Part shown: piece by piece, positions 6,917-15,340 of the stretch | Layout of the letters: every line of letters begins with the position of its first letter | Numbering within the stretch: the stretch's first letter is position 1 | From: Desulfovibrio sp. TomC | GTDB taxonomy: Bacteria > Desulfobacterota > Desulfovibrionia > Desulfovibrionales > Desulfovibrionaceae | DNA: 41,038 bases | Assembly: GCF_000801335.2 (NCBI RefSeq) | Contig: NZ_JSEH01000032.1 | Location: forward strand, 1 to 41,038 | Direction: 5' to 3' | Made by a program: the position numbers and the translations under genes | The notes under the pieces: generated by a model | Told to the model about the DNA's origin: nothing | What the model saw: only the letters and a program-made list of their open reading frames with translations | Databases searched by the model: none

Positions 6917-9173
6917 AGACCGCAAACCCTTTCACGAAGAATTTGCCGCGCAGCTGATCGATGACCTCAAAAAAGGCACAGCTCCTTGGCAAAAGCCCTG
7001 GCAGCCCGGCGAACTGCACGCGCCGCTGAATCCCGTCTCGGGCACGGTCTACAGCGGCATCAACCGGGTGATGCTTTCCCGAAAAGGGTACGATGACCCG
7101 CGCTGGATGACGCTGCGGCAGGCGAACTCCTTGGATTGCCGAGTCCAGAAAGGCGAAAAGGCTCAGCCTATCGTCTATTGGCAGTTCTCCAAGGATGAGC
7201 CCGCCCGGGACAATGACGGGAAGCCGGTGCTGGACGGCGAGGGCAACCAGGTCATGGAAAAGGTGGAGCTGAGCCGCCCCATCGTGCGCTTCTCCTCGGT
7301 CTTCCACGTCAGCCAGTTGGAGGGGAACATCCCGCCTTTGGACCCGTCCACGGTCAGGCTAGCCTGGGACCCGAATCAAAAGGCGGAGACGATCCTCGAA
7401 AACTCCGGCGCGACCATCAAACATAATCAGCGCAACCGGGCGTATTATAGCCTGCGCTCCGATGAAATCTGCCTGCCTCCTAAAGACCACTTCCCCTCGG
7501 CTGATGGCTACTACGTTACGGCGCTCCACGAACTTGGCCATTGGACCGGCCATCCTTCCCGGATGGACCGGGAGTTCGGCCCCTTCGGCTCCGAGCCCTA
7601 TGCCCGCGAGGAACTGCGGGCGGAAATCGCTTCTTGGATGCTCGGTCAGGATTTAGGAATCGGCCACGATCCCGGGCAGCATTTGGCCTATGTGGATTCG
7701 TGGGTCTCCGTCTTGGAAAAAGATCCTTATGAAATCGTCCGCGCCTGCCGCGACGCGGAGAAAATCAAGCAGCACGTCCTCAGCATGGAACAAAAGCAGG
7801 AACTGTCCCAGGAGATGATGGCCCAAGACAAAGCAGTCGCCAGCTCCCCGGCCGAGAAGAAAGAGCACCTCGATGCTCGTGTTCATTTGTGGCATGAAAA
7901 TGAAACCGGCAAGCCCCTCCAAGAGTTTTTGGGGCTTAGCGACGACGCATTTGCCGCCTATCTGCGTGACGAGGGCGTGGGAAAAGCGCCACCCGCTCCT
8001 GCCAAAGAAAAAATCTTCCTGGCCGTGTCGTTTCGCGAAAAGGACAGGGCGAAAGCTGCCGGAGCCAAATGGGATGGCAAAGCCAAGCTCTGGTACGCGC
8101 CCGAGGGCGCGGACATGACCAAGCTCGGCACCTGGCTGCCTTCCAAAGAACCGAGCCCGGCCCCAACCATGGACCCCAAGGATGAGTTCGCCCAGGCCCT
8201 GCGCGCAGCCGGCCTGGAGCTTAAGGTGCCCATCATGGACGGGAAGATTCACCGCGTGCCTGTGACTGGCCGGTCCAACGCCCTGGATGGGGCTTACCAA
8301 GGCTTTCTCGATGGTCATCCGGCCGGATGGTTCCAAAATTACGTGACCGGCGAAAAAAACACGTGGAAAGCCCATGGCCACACCCTGACCGAAGATCAGA
8401 AGGCATCTCTCAAGCTGGAAGCGGCGGAACGTGGTCAGCGCCGGGAGCGTGAACGGCTGGCCAGACAGGACGATGTGGCCCGCCAGTGTCGCCAAGCATT
8501 TGAGGCTTTGCCTCCGATCAGACCCATCGCGGAACTCGATCACCCATATTTGCTTCGCAAAGGCGTTCCACCCCTCGGAGGGATCAAGGAATCTTCCGAT
8601 GGCAAGTTGTTGCTGATACCTCTTTATAATGCCCAAGGCGAACTTCGAAACGTGCAGGAGATTGATTGGGAAGGGAATAAAAAATTCCAAAAAGACGGTC
8701 AAAAGTCAGGCTGTTTCTTCAAACTTGACTTCGACGAAAAGCACAGCACCAACGAAGTTATCCTGACTGAGGGCTACGCAACAGGGGTGAGCGTCAATGT
8801 CGCCACGAATAAACCCGTCGCCGTCGCGTTCGATGCCGGCAATCTTGAGCCTGTGGCGAAATCCCTTCGGGAGATGTTCCCGGAAGCCAAGATCACCATT
8901 TGCGCCGACAATGATCATTCCAGAGAACATGGAAACATCGGCGTTGAAAAAGCCACACAGGCTGCGCAAGCCATAGGGGGAGAAGTCGTCATCCCGGTCT
9001 TCAACAAAGAAGAACGAGCCGCCGGATTGACCGATTTCAATGATCTTCAACTATCACGTGGCCTCGCGGAAGTGGCCGGGCAGATATCTAAGGGCAAGGG
9101 AGTGGCCAGAGGCCACGACCAGCATCTTGGCCGCGAACTGAGCCGCGAACTGAGCCGCGAGATGACCCGATGA
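6906..9173 (+). CDS. ArdC-type antirestriction protein fused to DUF5710 and Toprim primase-like domains
   Basis: The 755-residue protein is modular. An ArdC N-terminal ssDNA-binding domain (residues about 1-130, with PWQKPWQ and SGINRVML) leads into a zincin-like domain with HELGHWTGH near residue 208. A DUF5710-like module follows at about residues 368-415 (FLAVSFREKDRAKAAGAKWD). The C-terminal Toprim-type region at about residues 615-700 has LTEGYATGVSV and ICADNDHS. ArdC protects incoming single-stranded DNA from restriction; TraC-type primases prime the complementary strand in recipients. ATG 6906 is preferred over upstream in-frame starts, which would lie inside traF and the 61-residue gene. 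The C-terminus ends in a short tandem RELS repeat, where the DNA is a direct repeat. The stop overlaps the VirB1-like start. Confidence 0.85.
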   Translation: MAHKDRKPFHEEFAAQLIDDLKKGTAPWQKPWQPGELHAPLNPVSGTVYSGINRVMLSRKGYDDPRWMTLRQANSLDCRVQKGEKAQPIVYWQFSKDEPARDNDGKPVLDGEGNQVMEKVELSRPIVRFSSVFHVSQLEGNIPPLDPSTVRLAWDPNQKAETILENSGATIKHNQRNRAYYSLRSDEICLPPKDHFPSADGYYVTALHELGHWTGHPSRMDREFGPFGSEPYAREELRAEIASWMLGQDLGIGHDPGQHLAYVDSWVSVLEKDPYEIVRACRDAEKIKQHVLSMEQKQELSQEMMAQDKAVASSPAEKKEHLDARVHLWHENETGKPLQEFLGLSDDAFAAYLRDEGVGKAPPAPAKEKIFLAVSFREKDRAKAAGAKWDGKAKLWYAPEGADMTKLGTWLPSKEPSPAPTMDPKDEFAQALRAAGLELKVPIMDGKIHRVPVTGRSNALDGAYQGFLDGHPAGWFQNYVTGEKNTWKAHGHTLTEDQKASLKLEAAERGQRRERERLARQDDVARQCRQAFEALPPIRPIAELDHPYLLRKGVPPLGGIKESSDGKLLLIPLYNAQGELRNVQEIDWEGNKKFQKDGQKSGCFFKLDFDEKHSTNEVILTEGYATGVSVNVATNKPVAVAFDAGNLEPVAKSLREMFPEAKITICADNDHSREHGNIGVEKATQAAQAIGGEVVIPVFNKEERAAGLTDFNDLQLSRGLAEVAGQISKGKGVARGHDQHLGRELSRELSREMTR

Positions 9174-9790
9174 GCATGATCCCCCAGGTCTGCGCCAGCA
9201 TGGCCCTGACCATGTTGCTTGCGGCGGGCTCCCCTGCCTGGGCTCAATCTTCCGAAGACCTGGTCAGCCTCTTCGATGGTCCCTGCGAACGCTACGGCGT
9301 GCCGAAGCCGTTGGCCCTGGCCATCGCTGGTCAGGAAAGCGGAGGGCGGCCATGGGTCATGAATATAGCCGGTCGGCCGATCCTCCACGCTTCGAAGGAA
9401 GAGGCCTTGGTGGTGGCCCGGGCCGCGCTTGCCGCCGGGCTCTCCTTCGACATCGGCCTCATGCAAATCAATGCGCAGTGGCTTCGGCGCTACCGTCTCC
9501 CCCTGGAGGTGGTGTTCGAACCTCGCGGCAACGTCCAGGTGGGCGTCTGGATACTGGCCCAGGCCATCAAGCGCTATGGCCTGACCTGGGAGGCCGTGGC
9601 CACCTATCACACCCCCTTGGAACGAAACCCCGAACGCGGGCGGGCCTACGCCGCCGCTGTCTTGGCCAGACTCGGCAGCAAAGCTCCTGCGATGATGTCG
9701 TCTTCCTCTTCGAGTCCGCGACAGATGGTGTCGCCGGCAGCTTCGCCAATGGTCGTCAAACGGCGAGAAGTTGCCAGCAATGAAAAGTGA
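9170..9790 (+). CDS. virB1: VirB1-like lytic transglycosylase
   Basis: This 206-residue protein has a cleavable signal peptide (predicted cleavage after AWA at residue 25) and an SLT domain. Glu56 in IAGQESGGRPW is the likely catalytic acid, and IGLMQINAQWLRRY is the typical second motif. It opens peptidoglycan locally so the transfer apparatus can be assembled. The C-terminal 30 residues are low-complexity Ser/Pro. Its ATG overlaps the previous stop by 4 bp, and topA starts 8 bp downstream after an AGGTAG-like ribosome binding site. Confidence 0.88.
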   Translation: MSMIPQVCASMALTMLLAAGSPAWAQSSEDLVSLFDGPCERYGVPKPLALAIAGQESGGRPWVMNIAGRPILHASKEEALVVARAALAAGLSFDIGLMQINAQWLRRYRLPLEVVFEPRGNVQVGVWILAQAIKRYGLTWEAVATYHTPLERNPERGRAYAAAVLARLGSKAPAMMSSSSSSPRQMVSPAASPMVVKRREVASNEK

Positions 9791-9798
9791 GGTAGTAC

Positions 9799-11808
9799 AT
9801 GAACCTTTTGATTGTTGAATCCCCTGGCAAGATAAAAAAAATACAAGGGTTCCTGGGTGAAGGATGGCAGGTCATGGCCAGCGTCGGCCATGTGCGCGAT
9901 CTGCCCCGGGATGGCATCGGCGTCAACGAGACGTCCTACCGCCCACGCTATCTCCCAACCGAACGGGGGAAAGGCGTCATCGCCAAACTGGCCAAGGCTG
10001 TTCAAAGTGCCCAGGCCGTGTATCTGGCCACTGACCCCGACCGGGAGGGAGAAGCAATCGCGTGGCACCTGGCCGAAGCATTGCGGCTCAAAGACCCGAA
10101 GCGCGTCACCTACGCCGAAATTACCGAACAGGCGGTCAAAAAGGCGCTGGCCAGCCCGCGTAGCCTGGACATGAATCTGGTGGCCGCCCAGGAAGGCCGT
10201 CGTGTTTTGGATCGGCTGGTGGGCTACAAGGTCTCCGGCCCCCTTTCGCGCGCAGTGGGCGGCAAAAAGTCGGCGGGGCGCGTCCAGAGCCCGGCTATGC
10301 GCCTAGTCGTAGATCGTGAGCGCGAAATACGAGCGTTTACGGTCACGACGCATTACGGGGTCGATCTCGTTTTTGACCATGTCGAGAACATCACGCTCGG
10401 CTGGGTGGCCACCTGGTTGGTCAAGGATTGGCTGGAACCAGGCCAAAGCTACTTGCTGAACAAGGAACTGGCCACGAGGGTGGCCACTGAGACCCGCAAA
10501 GTGACTGTCCTGAGCTGTGAGGAGACGGAGAGCCGGTCCGCACCGCCAGCTCCGTTCACCACATCGACGCTCCAGCAGGCGGCTTCGGCGGCCCTCAAGA
10601 TATCCCCGAAGGAAACCATGGGACTCGCGCAGCGGCTCTATGAGGCTGGCCATATCACCTACATGCGAACGGATTCGCCAAACATCAGTGACGAAGCTGT
10701 GGCCGCTATCCAGGAGTATTGCCGCAGCCGGGATTGGCCGGTGGTTGCCAAGCCCCGGCGGTGGAAGAGCAAGGATGGCGCGCAGGAGGCCCACGAAGCC
10801 ATCCGCCCCACCCACATCGAGGTCGAAGAGGCTGGAGCGATCGATGGAGAGAAGGCCCTCTATACGCTGATCCGCCGACGTACTCTGGCCAGCCAGCTCG
10901 ATGACGCGACCTATGCCGTGCGCACGGTCCAATTGGCCGGCAATGTCATTTCGGATCAAGGCCCTGTCTTTCAGGCCAAAGGGCGAACCTTGGTCAAGCC
11001 GGGCTGGAAGGTCGTGCTGGAAAAAGACGACGCCATGGAAAGCGAGCCGGAAAAAGAAAACCCTGTGCCACGCCTCCAGGTTGGCAGCCTTCTGACGGTG
11101 GGCAGCGGATTGGTGACGATTCATAAAACCAAGCCACCGGCGCGCTATACCGAGGCCTCGCTCATCAAAGCCTTGGAAGAGCGTGGCATCGGGCGACCGT
11201 CCACCTATGCCGCCATCCTGGAGAACATCATGGCCAGGGATTACGTGCGCCTTGAAAAACGCAACTTAGTGCCAACGGAAGCCGGCGAGATCGTGGTGGA
11301 TGCGCTACGCAGCCACTTCGGCTTTCTGGACTATTCCTATACCCAGGGCATGGAAGAAAGCCTCGATGCCCTAGCGGCCGGGAAAGCTCGCTATGTCGAG
11401 GTCATGCGCCAATTCCACACGAGCCTCGAAGGAGAGTTGAAAGGCTTCGTGTCCCTCACTTCCCATGCGTGTCCGGCCTGCGGCAAGCCTTTGCGCCGGA
11501 TCACCAAGCCAGCGGGCAAGAATGACCGAGGCTACGATTTCTGGGGATGCTCGGGTTATCCGGATTGCTCAGCGACATTCGCCAATGACGGCGGCAAGCC
11601 CGGGGAACGTCTGGAAGTCCGTCAAAAGGCCCCTGCTAGCGGCATCCAGTGCCCGAAATGCAAAAAGCCTTTGATCCACCGCATAAAGGAGGGGACTGGA
11701 GGATACGATTTCTGGGGATGTTCGGGATTTCCGAAATGCAAAGAGTCCTTTCCGGATGCCGACGGCCAGCCTGAGTTTGACGCCAAGAGGACGGGAGGCA
11801 AAGCATGA
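9799..11808 (+). CDS. topA: DNA topoisomerase I (type IA), element-encoded
   Basis: The 669-residue enzyme starts with a Toprim domain (LLIVESPGKIKKIQGFL; DPDREGEAIAWHLAEAL). The active-site segment GHITYMRTDSPNIS contains the nucleophilic Tyr. Two C-terminal zinc-ribbon units follow (CPACGKPL...CSGYPDC and CPKCKKPL...CSGFPKC). Type IA topoisomerases relax negative supercoils by single-strand passage. At under 700 residues it is shorter than many housekeeping TopA proteins and, lying inside a transfer operon, resembles the extra topoisomerases often carried by integrative conjugative elements. The next gene's ATG overlaps the stop by 4 bp. Confidence 0.92.
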   Translation: MNLLIVESPGKIKKIQGFLGEGWQVMASVGHVRDLPRDGIGVNETSYRPRYLPTERGKGVIAKLAKAVQSAQAVYLATDPDREGEAIAWHLAEALRLKDPKRVTYAEITEQAVKKALASPRSLDMNLVAAQEGRRVLDRLVGYKVSGPLSRAVGGKKSAGRVQSPAMRLVVDREREIRAFTVTTHYGVDLVFDHVENITLGWVATWLVKDWLEPGQSYLLNKELATRVATETRKVTVLSCEETESRSAPPAPFTTSTLQQAASAALKISPKETMGLAQRLYEAGHITYMRTDSPNISDEAVAAIQEYCRSRDWPVVAKPRRWKSKDGAQEAHEAIRPTHIEVEEAGAIDGEKALYTLIRRRTLASQLDDATYAVRTVQLAGNVISDQGPVFQAKGRTLVKPGWKVVLEKDDAMESEPEKENPVPRLQVGSLLTVGSGLVTIHKTKPPARYTEASLIKALEERGIGRPSTYAAILENIMARDYVRLEKRNLVPTEAGEIVVDALRSHFGFLDYSYTQGMEESLDALAAGKARYVEVMRQFHTSLEGELKGFVSLTSHACPACGKPLRRITKPAGKNDRGYDFWGCSGYPDCSATFANDGGKPGERLEVRQKAPASGIQCPKCKKPLIHRIKEGTGGYDFWGCSGFPKCKESFPDADGQPEFDAKRTGGKA

Positions 11809-12497
11809 CCCTAATCCTGCGCATCATCTTCTTACTGGCCCTGGTCCTCTCTGTTGGCTGCGGCCGGTACACTATGGCTGCTGATGGATTGAGCTTTAAT
11901 CCCACGCCGATTACGATAACCAGCCAGGGAACCATTCCTGTCGGAACCGTCATCCCGTGGCCATCTACGTCACTCCCGGCAGACGCCAGCCGTTGGCTGG
12001 AGTGCAACGGCCAAGCCGTGCCTTCGGGCAGCCAGTATGATCGTCTCAGGGCCGTCGTCGGTACGAACGTGCCGAATTATGGCGATCAATTTTTACGAGG
12101 GACAACGACGCCAAGCCTTGTGGGCACCATGGTATCCGATTCGATCAGAAGCCATACGGTCTACGTGCCAGGGCAAAATGCGCCTGTCAGTGGGAATCTA
12201 AACTCAACAGGTCTTTCCGGTTCAGCCGCACCGCAAGGCTATTCTTATCAGGCTGTGACTGGTTCACAAACTGTTCTTACTTGGGCTGATGGATTGCCTA
12301 ACTTTGGACAAACTCAAACTCCAAATATGGGTTGGTCTAACGGATCGACGAGCGGTGGCAGCATTTCAGGCTCACTCAACAGCGGTTCATTGACGGGTAC
12401 TGCATATGTATCCAGTCAAACCGGATCGTATACAGGTGGATCGGAAACCGCTCCTGTTCATACCAGAGTTAGATATCTCATACGAGCTGTGCCGTAA
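11805..12497 (+). CDS. Secreted protein with phage tail-collar-like domain
   Basis: This 230-residue product has a signal peptide (hydrophobic core IIFLLALVLSV). The SVGC stretch is only a weak lipobox, so a soluble secreted form cleaved near TMAADG is equally possible. The segment IPVGTVIPWPSTSLP, then WLECNGQAVPSGS and VPNYGDQFLRGT, is the signature of tail-collar domains of phage tail fibres. Ser/Gly/Thr-rich repeats fill the C-terminal half, ending in VRYLIRAVP. Its 4-bp overlap with topA places it in the transfer operon. A surface or pilus-associated adhesin for mating-pair contact is a reasonable inference. GC content drops noticeably in its second half. Confidence 0.65.
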   Translation: MTLILRIIFLLALVLSVGCGRYTMAADGLSFNPTPITITSQGTIPVGTVIPWPSTSLPADASRWLECNGQAVPSGSQYDRLRAVVGTNVPNYGDQFLRGTTTPSLVGTMVSDSIRSHTVYVPGQNAPVSGNLNSTGLSGSAAPQGYSYQAVTGSQTVLTWADGLPNFGQTQTPNMGWSNGSTSGGSISGSLNSGSLTGTAYVSSQTGSYTGGSETAPVHTRVRYLIRAVP

Positions 12498-12558
12498 TGA
12501 GTTGATGTGTCGTCATGATAACCATAATCTCGGCCAACGTGGCCGTCAGGGGGATGTC

Positions 12559-12978
12559 GTGGATAAAAATGAAGCAGTGGCAGCGGCTCTGGATATTGTG
12601 AAAGCTCAAGCTGGAGCCCGGTCCATGTCCGAGGACGAAATCCTGTCCATGGTCAAATCTGTTGCTGACGGTATCCTGGCTATGGCTGGCGATGGCCAGT
12701 GTCAGGATAGCGAAGTTGCCGGCGCTCCTGTCCTTGATCCCAAAAAAGCCGTCAAGGAAGCCTCCATCGTTTGCTTGGAATGCGGCAAATCCTTCAAAGT
12801 CATCACGAAGAAGCATTTAGCTTCCCACAACCTCAGCGCTGAAGAATATCGTGCCAAGCACGGCTATAAAAAGACACAGGCTCTGGTCTGCAAGTCCTTG
12901 GTCCGGGAGCGTCGCGCCAAAATGAAAGATATGAAGCTGTGGGAGCGGCGGACGAAGTCATCGTCATCTGCCGACTAG
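12559..12978 (+). CDS. Ros/MucR-family zinc-finger transcriptional regulator
   Basis: GTG 12559, preceded by an AGGGGG ribosome binding site, gives 139 residues beginning MDKNEAVAAALDIVKAQAG; the frame is open upstream but would overlap the previous gene. The C-terminal half has the Ros/MucR finger CLECGKSFKVITKKHLASH, then LSAEEYRAKHGYK, the typical end of the fold. Ros/MucR proteins are H-NS-like or specific repressors; in related bacteria they often sit on mobile elements and control transfer or surface genes. It is the last plus-strand gene of the transfer block and may autoregulate the element. Confidence 0.85.
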   Translation: MDKNEAVAAALDIVKAQAGARSMSEDEILSMVKSVADGILAMAGDGQCQDSEVAGAPVLDPKKAVKEASIVCLECGKSFKVITKKHLASHNLSAEEYRAKHGYKKTQALVCKSLVRERRAKMKDMKLWERRTKSSSSAD

Positions 12979-13012
12979 GCAAAGTAGCTGTCGCTGTCTG
13001 CTGCGAGAATGG

Positions 13013-13037
13013 GGTGGTCTAGCTAGCCTAGACCACC
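13013..13037. terminator. Inverted repeat between convergent genes, possible terminator
   Basis: A perfect 10-bp inverted repeat, GGTGGTCTAG / CTAGACCACC, is separated by 5 nt. It lies between the Ros/MucR gene (plus) and the ribbon-helix-helix gene (minus), which converge. There is no clear T-tract on either side, so a protein-binding palindrome is an alternative. Confidence 0.5.
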
Positions 13038-13129
13038 TCTAGCTATCCACAAGGTACTTCCCTGAGCCAGCAACCGCTCCATCTTCTCACACACAACGTA
13101 TCCATTGCCCGGTCTCATCATTTTTCGTG

Positions 13130-13393
13130 TTATCGTGTTAAGTGTTTCTCTTCCCATGCAGCCAAGGCCTGGCGTAACAGTTCGTTGAGCTTCAAATCTG
13201 CCTCGGCTGCACGTTGCCGAAACCTCCGGCGAAATGTTGCGTCCACCTTGAAGTTTAATGGAGAAGCCTTGACAGAGGCCTCGGCGGGCTCAGCTTCCAG
13301 GTGCCTTGCAGGCGCGTCGGCACCAACCACAGCTTGGCCTTTGACGGCAACCAACCCAGGGGATAGGTCAGCGGTCTTTTTCTTCGTGCTCAT
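13130..13393 (-). CDS. Ribbon-helix-helix-like partner of ParA
   Basis: The 87-residue basic protein has an unstructured Ala/Lys-rich N-terminus. A C-terminal ribbon-helix-helix-like region (LNFKVDATFRRRFRQRAAE, then LKLNELLRQALAAWEEK) is similar in layout to ParG/omega-type centromere-binding proteins. Its start lies 15 bp after the ParA stop on the same strand, so the two form an operon. It would bind the partition site and the operon operator. Assignment to a named family is not certain; the fold is inferred from the pattern and the partner. Confidence 0.65.
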   Translation of the reverse strand: MSTKKKTADLSPGLVAVKGQAVVGADAPARHLEAEPAEASVKASPLNFKVDATFRRRFRQRAAEADLKLNELLRQALAAWEEKHLTR

Positions 13394-13408
13394 GGCTATA
13401 TCCTCTTG

Positions 13409-14044
13409 CTATCGTGCTTTCTTGTTTCCGTTCATTCGAGCTTTCACGAATTCCCACAGCTCGGCAATCTCCGAGGCTGACCGACCACGCGGGTCGATCT
13501 CCATGACTGATCGTCCGTCGATCATGGACGAGGCGAAATCCACCCGATCATGAATGACGGAGGGCGCGACCACACCATGCTCGGATAAGGCGGCCATGGC
13601 CTGGACCGTCAGACGTGAGTTCGCCTTGGCCTGGGTCAAGGCGAAGGCGAACGGACGTCCCGAACCGGAAGCCAAGGAGACGGTGCTCCCCACCGCACGC
13701 AGATCGTGAGGACTCGGCCGGGTGGGGATCAGCACAAAGTCAGCCAAGGCGACCACCGTCTGGATCGCATCGGTGATGGCCGGAGGCGTGTCAATGACGG
13801 CATATTTGAATTTGGCCTTGGCCAAGGCCTCCAACTTTTCCGCGAGCTCTTTCAAGCTCGTAGGTGCGAATGCGGGCGTTTGCGCCTCTCGCCCATTCCA
13901 CCAGGCCGCAAGACTTGCCTGCGGGTCAGTGTCGATCAGGACGCATGGACCATCTCCGGCCCGCTCGGCCATGACAGCCAAATGTGCAGCCAGAGTGGTT
14001 TTCCCTGCGCCACCTTTCTGGCTAGCAAGAACTATGGTTTTCAT
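13409..14044 (-). CDS. parA: ParA/MinD-family partition ATPase
   Basis: ATG at 14044 (minus strand) gives 211 residues: MKTIVLASQKGGAGKTT carries the deviant Walker A (residues 10-17), with IDTDPQASL and VIDTPP motifs following. It is preceded by an AAAGGA ribosome binding site. A longer in-frame start at 14197 would add 51 residues of non-conserved sequence that overlaps the likely operator, so it is rejected. ParA ATPases segregate plasmids or ICE intermediates with a small DNA-binding partner, here the following gene. Length is typical of small type Ib ParA proteins. Confidence 0.88.
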   Translation of the reverse strand: MKTIVLASQKGGAGKTTLAAHLAVMAERAGDGPCVLIDTDPQASLAAWWNGREAQTPAFAPTSLKELAEKLEALAKAKFKYAVIDTPPAITDAIQTVVALADFVLIPTRPSPHDLRAVGSTVSLASGSGRPFAFALTQAKANSRLTVQAMAALSEHGVVAPSVIHDRVDFASSMIDGRSVMEIDPRGRSASEIAELWEFVKARMNGNKKAR

Positions 14045-14058
14045 CTTTTCGTCCTTTC

Positions 14059-14099
14059 GAGTTAATTCATTTTCGATTAAAAACGAAAAAAAATAACTC
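14059..14099. promoter_or_regulatory. Dyad-symmetric candidate operator/partition site upstream of parA
   Basis: Nested inverted repeats share one centre near 14079: GAGTTA...TAACTC outside and TTTTCG...CGAAAA inside. They end about 15 bp upstream of the parA ATG. Further CGAAA-rich motifs continue to about 14145. This is where a ribbon-helix-helix partner would bind to autoregulate, and it may double as the parS-like site. Confidence 0.45.
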
Positions 14100-14275
14100 C
14101 ATAGACGGACACGGGCAAGCCAAAAAGCACGAAAGAACGAAAAAATACAGGCTCGAATTTGAGCAGGACTGAGGATCCCAAGAGTCCTCCGGACCAAACA
14201 AGCGAATCAAAGCCAGCCCTGGACGCTTGAGTAGCTGCCAGACTAAATAAACCTTGTGCCCGACTACTGCTCGCT

Positions 14276-14810
14276 TTAAATACTCAATTCCGGCAATCCA
14301 TTAATGATTCGTATAGTCTCCAGGCTCACGGTACTACACGCTGAAAAAGTTCCAGGGGATAACGAGGATTCTTCATCGTCTCAATAGCCAGTCATTGGCG
14401 TTGTTGACGATGCCGCTGGCCTTGTCGGTCCTCACGCATTGCCGCTCCACCACCCAGTCCAGGGCAGTCTTACCGTTGACCACGTAGTCATAGGCTTCCA
14501 CGGGAATGCCAGTCAGGGTGATCTTGTGGTTGTAGACGAGGGTGGTGCGGTCAGTTTCCTTTCCTTTTTGCCATCGCGCATCTTGCCACCCGGTAGTCGG
14601 CGTCAGTCAGGCCCACGCCTCCGCCTTGGATGACAAGCGGATATCGTTCGATCGTCTCATAGCGCAGATGCCAATGGGCTATTGCGCGACCAGTTTTGCT
14701 GAAGGCCCAGTAGTCGGCAGTGGTCTTGACGCACGGGATACGTGGCAGTTCCTTGGTCAGATTGTCAGCATAGCGTTCGCGGTAGTCCGGCGAATGGAGC
14801 AAGCAAGTAT
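14276..14810 (-). pseudogene. C-terminal remnant of a type ISP-like restriction-modification/helicase protein
   Basis: Reading the minus strand in three linked frames recovers the tail of a large type ISP-like (helicase-methyltransferase) restriction enzyme. One frame gives LLHSPDYRERYADNLTKELP and YWAFSKTGRAIAHWHLRYE. A shifted frame gives LVYNHKITLTGIPVEAYDYV and the LDWVVERQCVRTDKASGIV region. After further shifts come MKNPRYPLELFQRV and SLETIRIINGLPELSI before TAA at 14276-14278. The upstream boundary near 14810 meets IS3 transposase sequence, which replaces the rest of the gene. At least three frameshifts make this non-functional. The family call is by recognition and unverified by search. 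Confidence 0.65.
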
Positions 14811-14811
14811 G

Positions 14812-15188
14812 TCCAGACAGAGTGCTAACGAGTTTTCCACGGTCGAGGTGGTCAACGTGAAACGATTCGGAACAAGCCACGCACCGTATCGAGTCGAATG
14901 GCTCACGGACAACGGTTCCTGTCTCGCGGCCAAGGACACCGTTGAGTTTGCGGCATGGCAAGGCCTGATCAGCCGATTTACGCCGGTTAGAAGCCCCGAG
15001 AGCAACGGCATGGCTGAGGCGTTCCTAAAGCCCCTCATACGCAATTACCCGTCCATGACACCCGGACGCGCAGACCGTCCTCAGTCAACTGGCGGACTGG
15101 TCCGAGGACTATAACGAAGTGCCTCGCGCAAAGGGTCCCATCCGGGGAGTTCATCCGCTTGTCAGCAACTGCGGGGTGTCTGGTTTAG
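14812..15188 (+). pseudogene. IS3-family transposase OrfB C-terminal remnant
   Basis: Plus-strand sequence encodes the rve/DDE core end: KRFGTSHAPYRVEWLTDNGS (second catalytic Asp in TDNG) and FTPVRSPESNGMAEAFLK (catalytic Glu region). A frameshift near 15060 is followed by TVLSQLADWSEDYNEV. Another leads to GEFIRLSATAGCLV and the TAG at 15186-15188. This is the C-terminal third of an IS3 (IS2-like subgroup) OrfB. The N-terminal half is absent, and the fragment abuts the restriction enzyme remnant, so the IS probably inserted into that gene and then decayed. No terminal inverted repeats were identified. Confidence 0.75.
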
Positions 15189-15209
15189 CGGAGGAAGCTC
15201 TATAGCAAG

Positions 15210-15249
15210 CCCACTTATTCCATTGCGATAATGGAAGAAGTGGGTTTTT
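15210..15249 (+). terminator. Rho-independent terminator
   Basis: CCCACTTATTCCATT and AATGGAAGAAGTGGG form a 15-bp stem with one mismatch and a 5-nt loop, followed by TTTTT on the plus strand. It lies 22 bp after the IS3 remnant and shields the oppositely transcribed restriction locus. Confidence 0.75.
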
Positions 15250-15340
15250 AATGTGCACAAACGATAGATTGTACAATCAGCTTTGTTTAACTTGATATAC
15301 CGACAAGCACAACGACTCGATTTTGTTACACATGCAACAA

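Noticed and set aside
7653-8702. 349-codon minus-strand frame opposite the ArdC fusion
   Set aside because: The plus strand encodes recognisable DUF5710 and Toprim-like domains here.
10303-11124. 273-codon minus-strand frame opposite topA
   Set aside because: Shadow of the topoisomerase active-site region.
14045-14197. 51-residue N-terminal extension of ParA
   Set aside because: The extension precedes the conserved MKTIVLASQKGG start, which has its own ribosome binding site, and covers the dyad operator.
13130-14275. Plus-strand frames opposite parA and its partner
   Set aside because: They are antisense to a clear ParA Walker motif gene.
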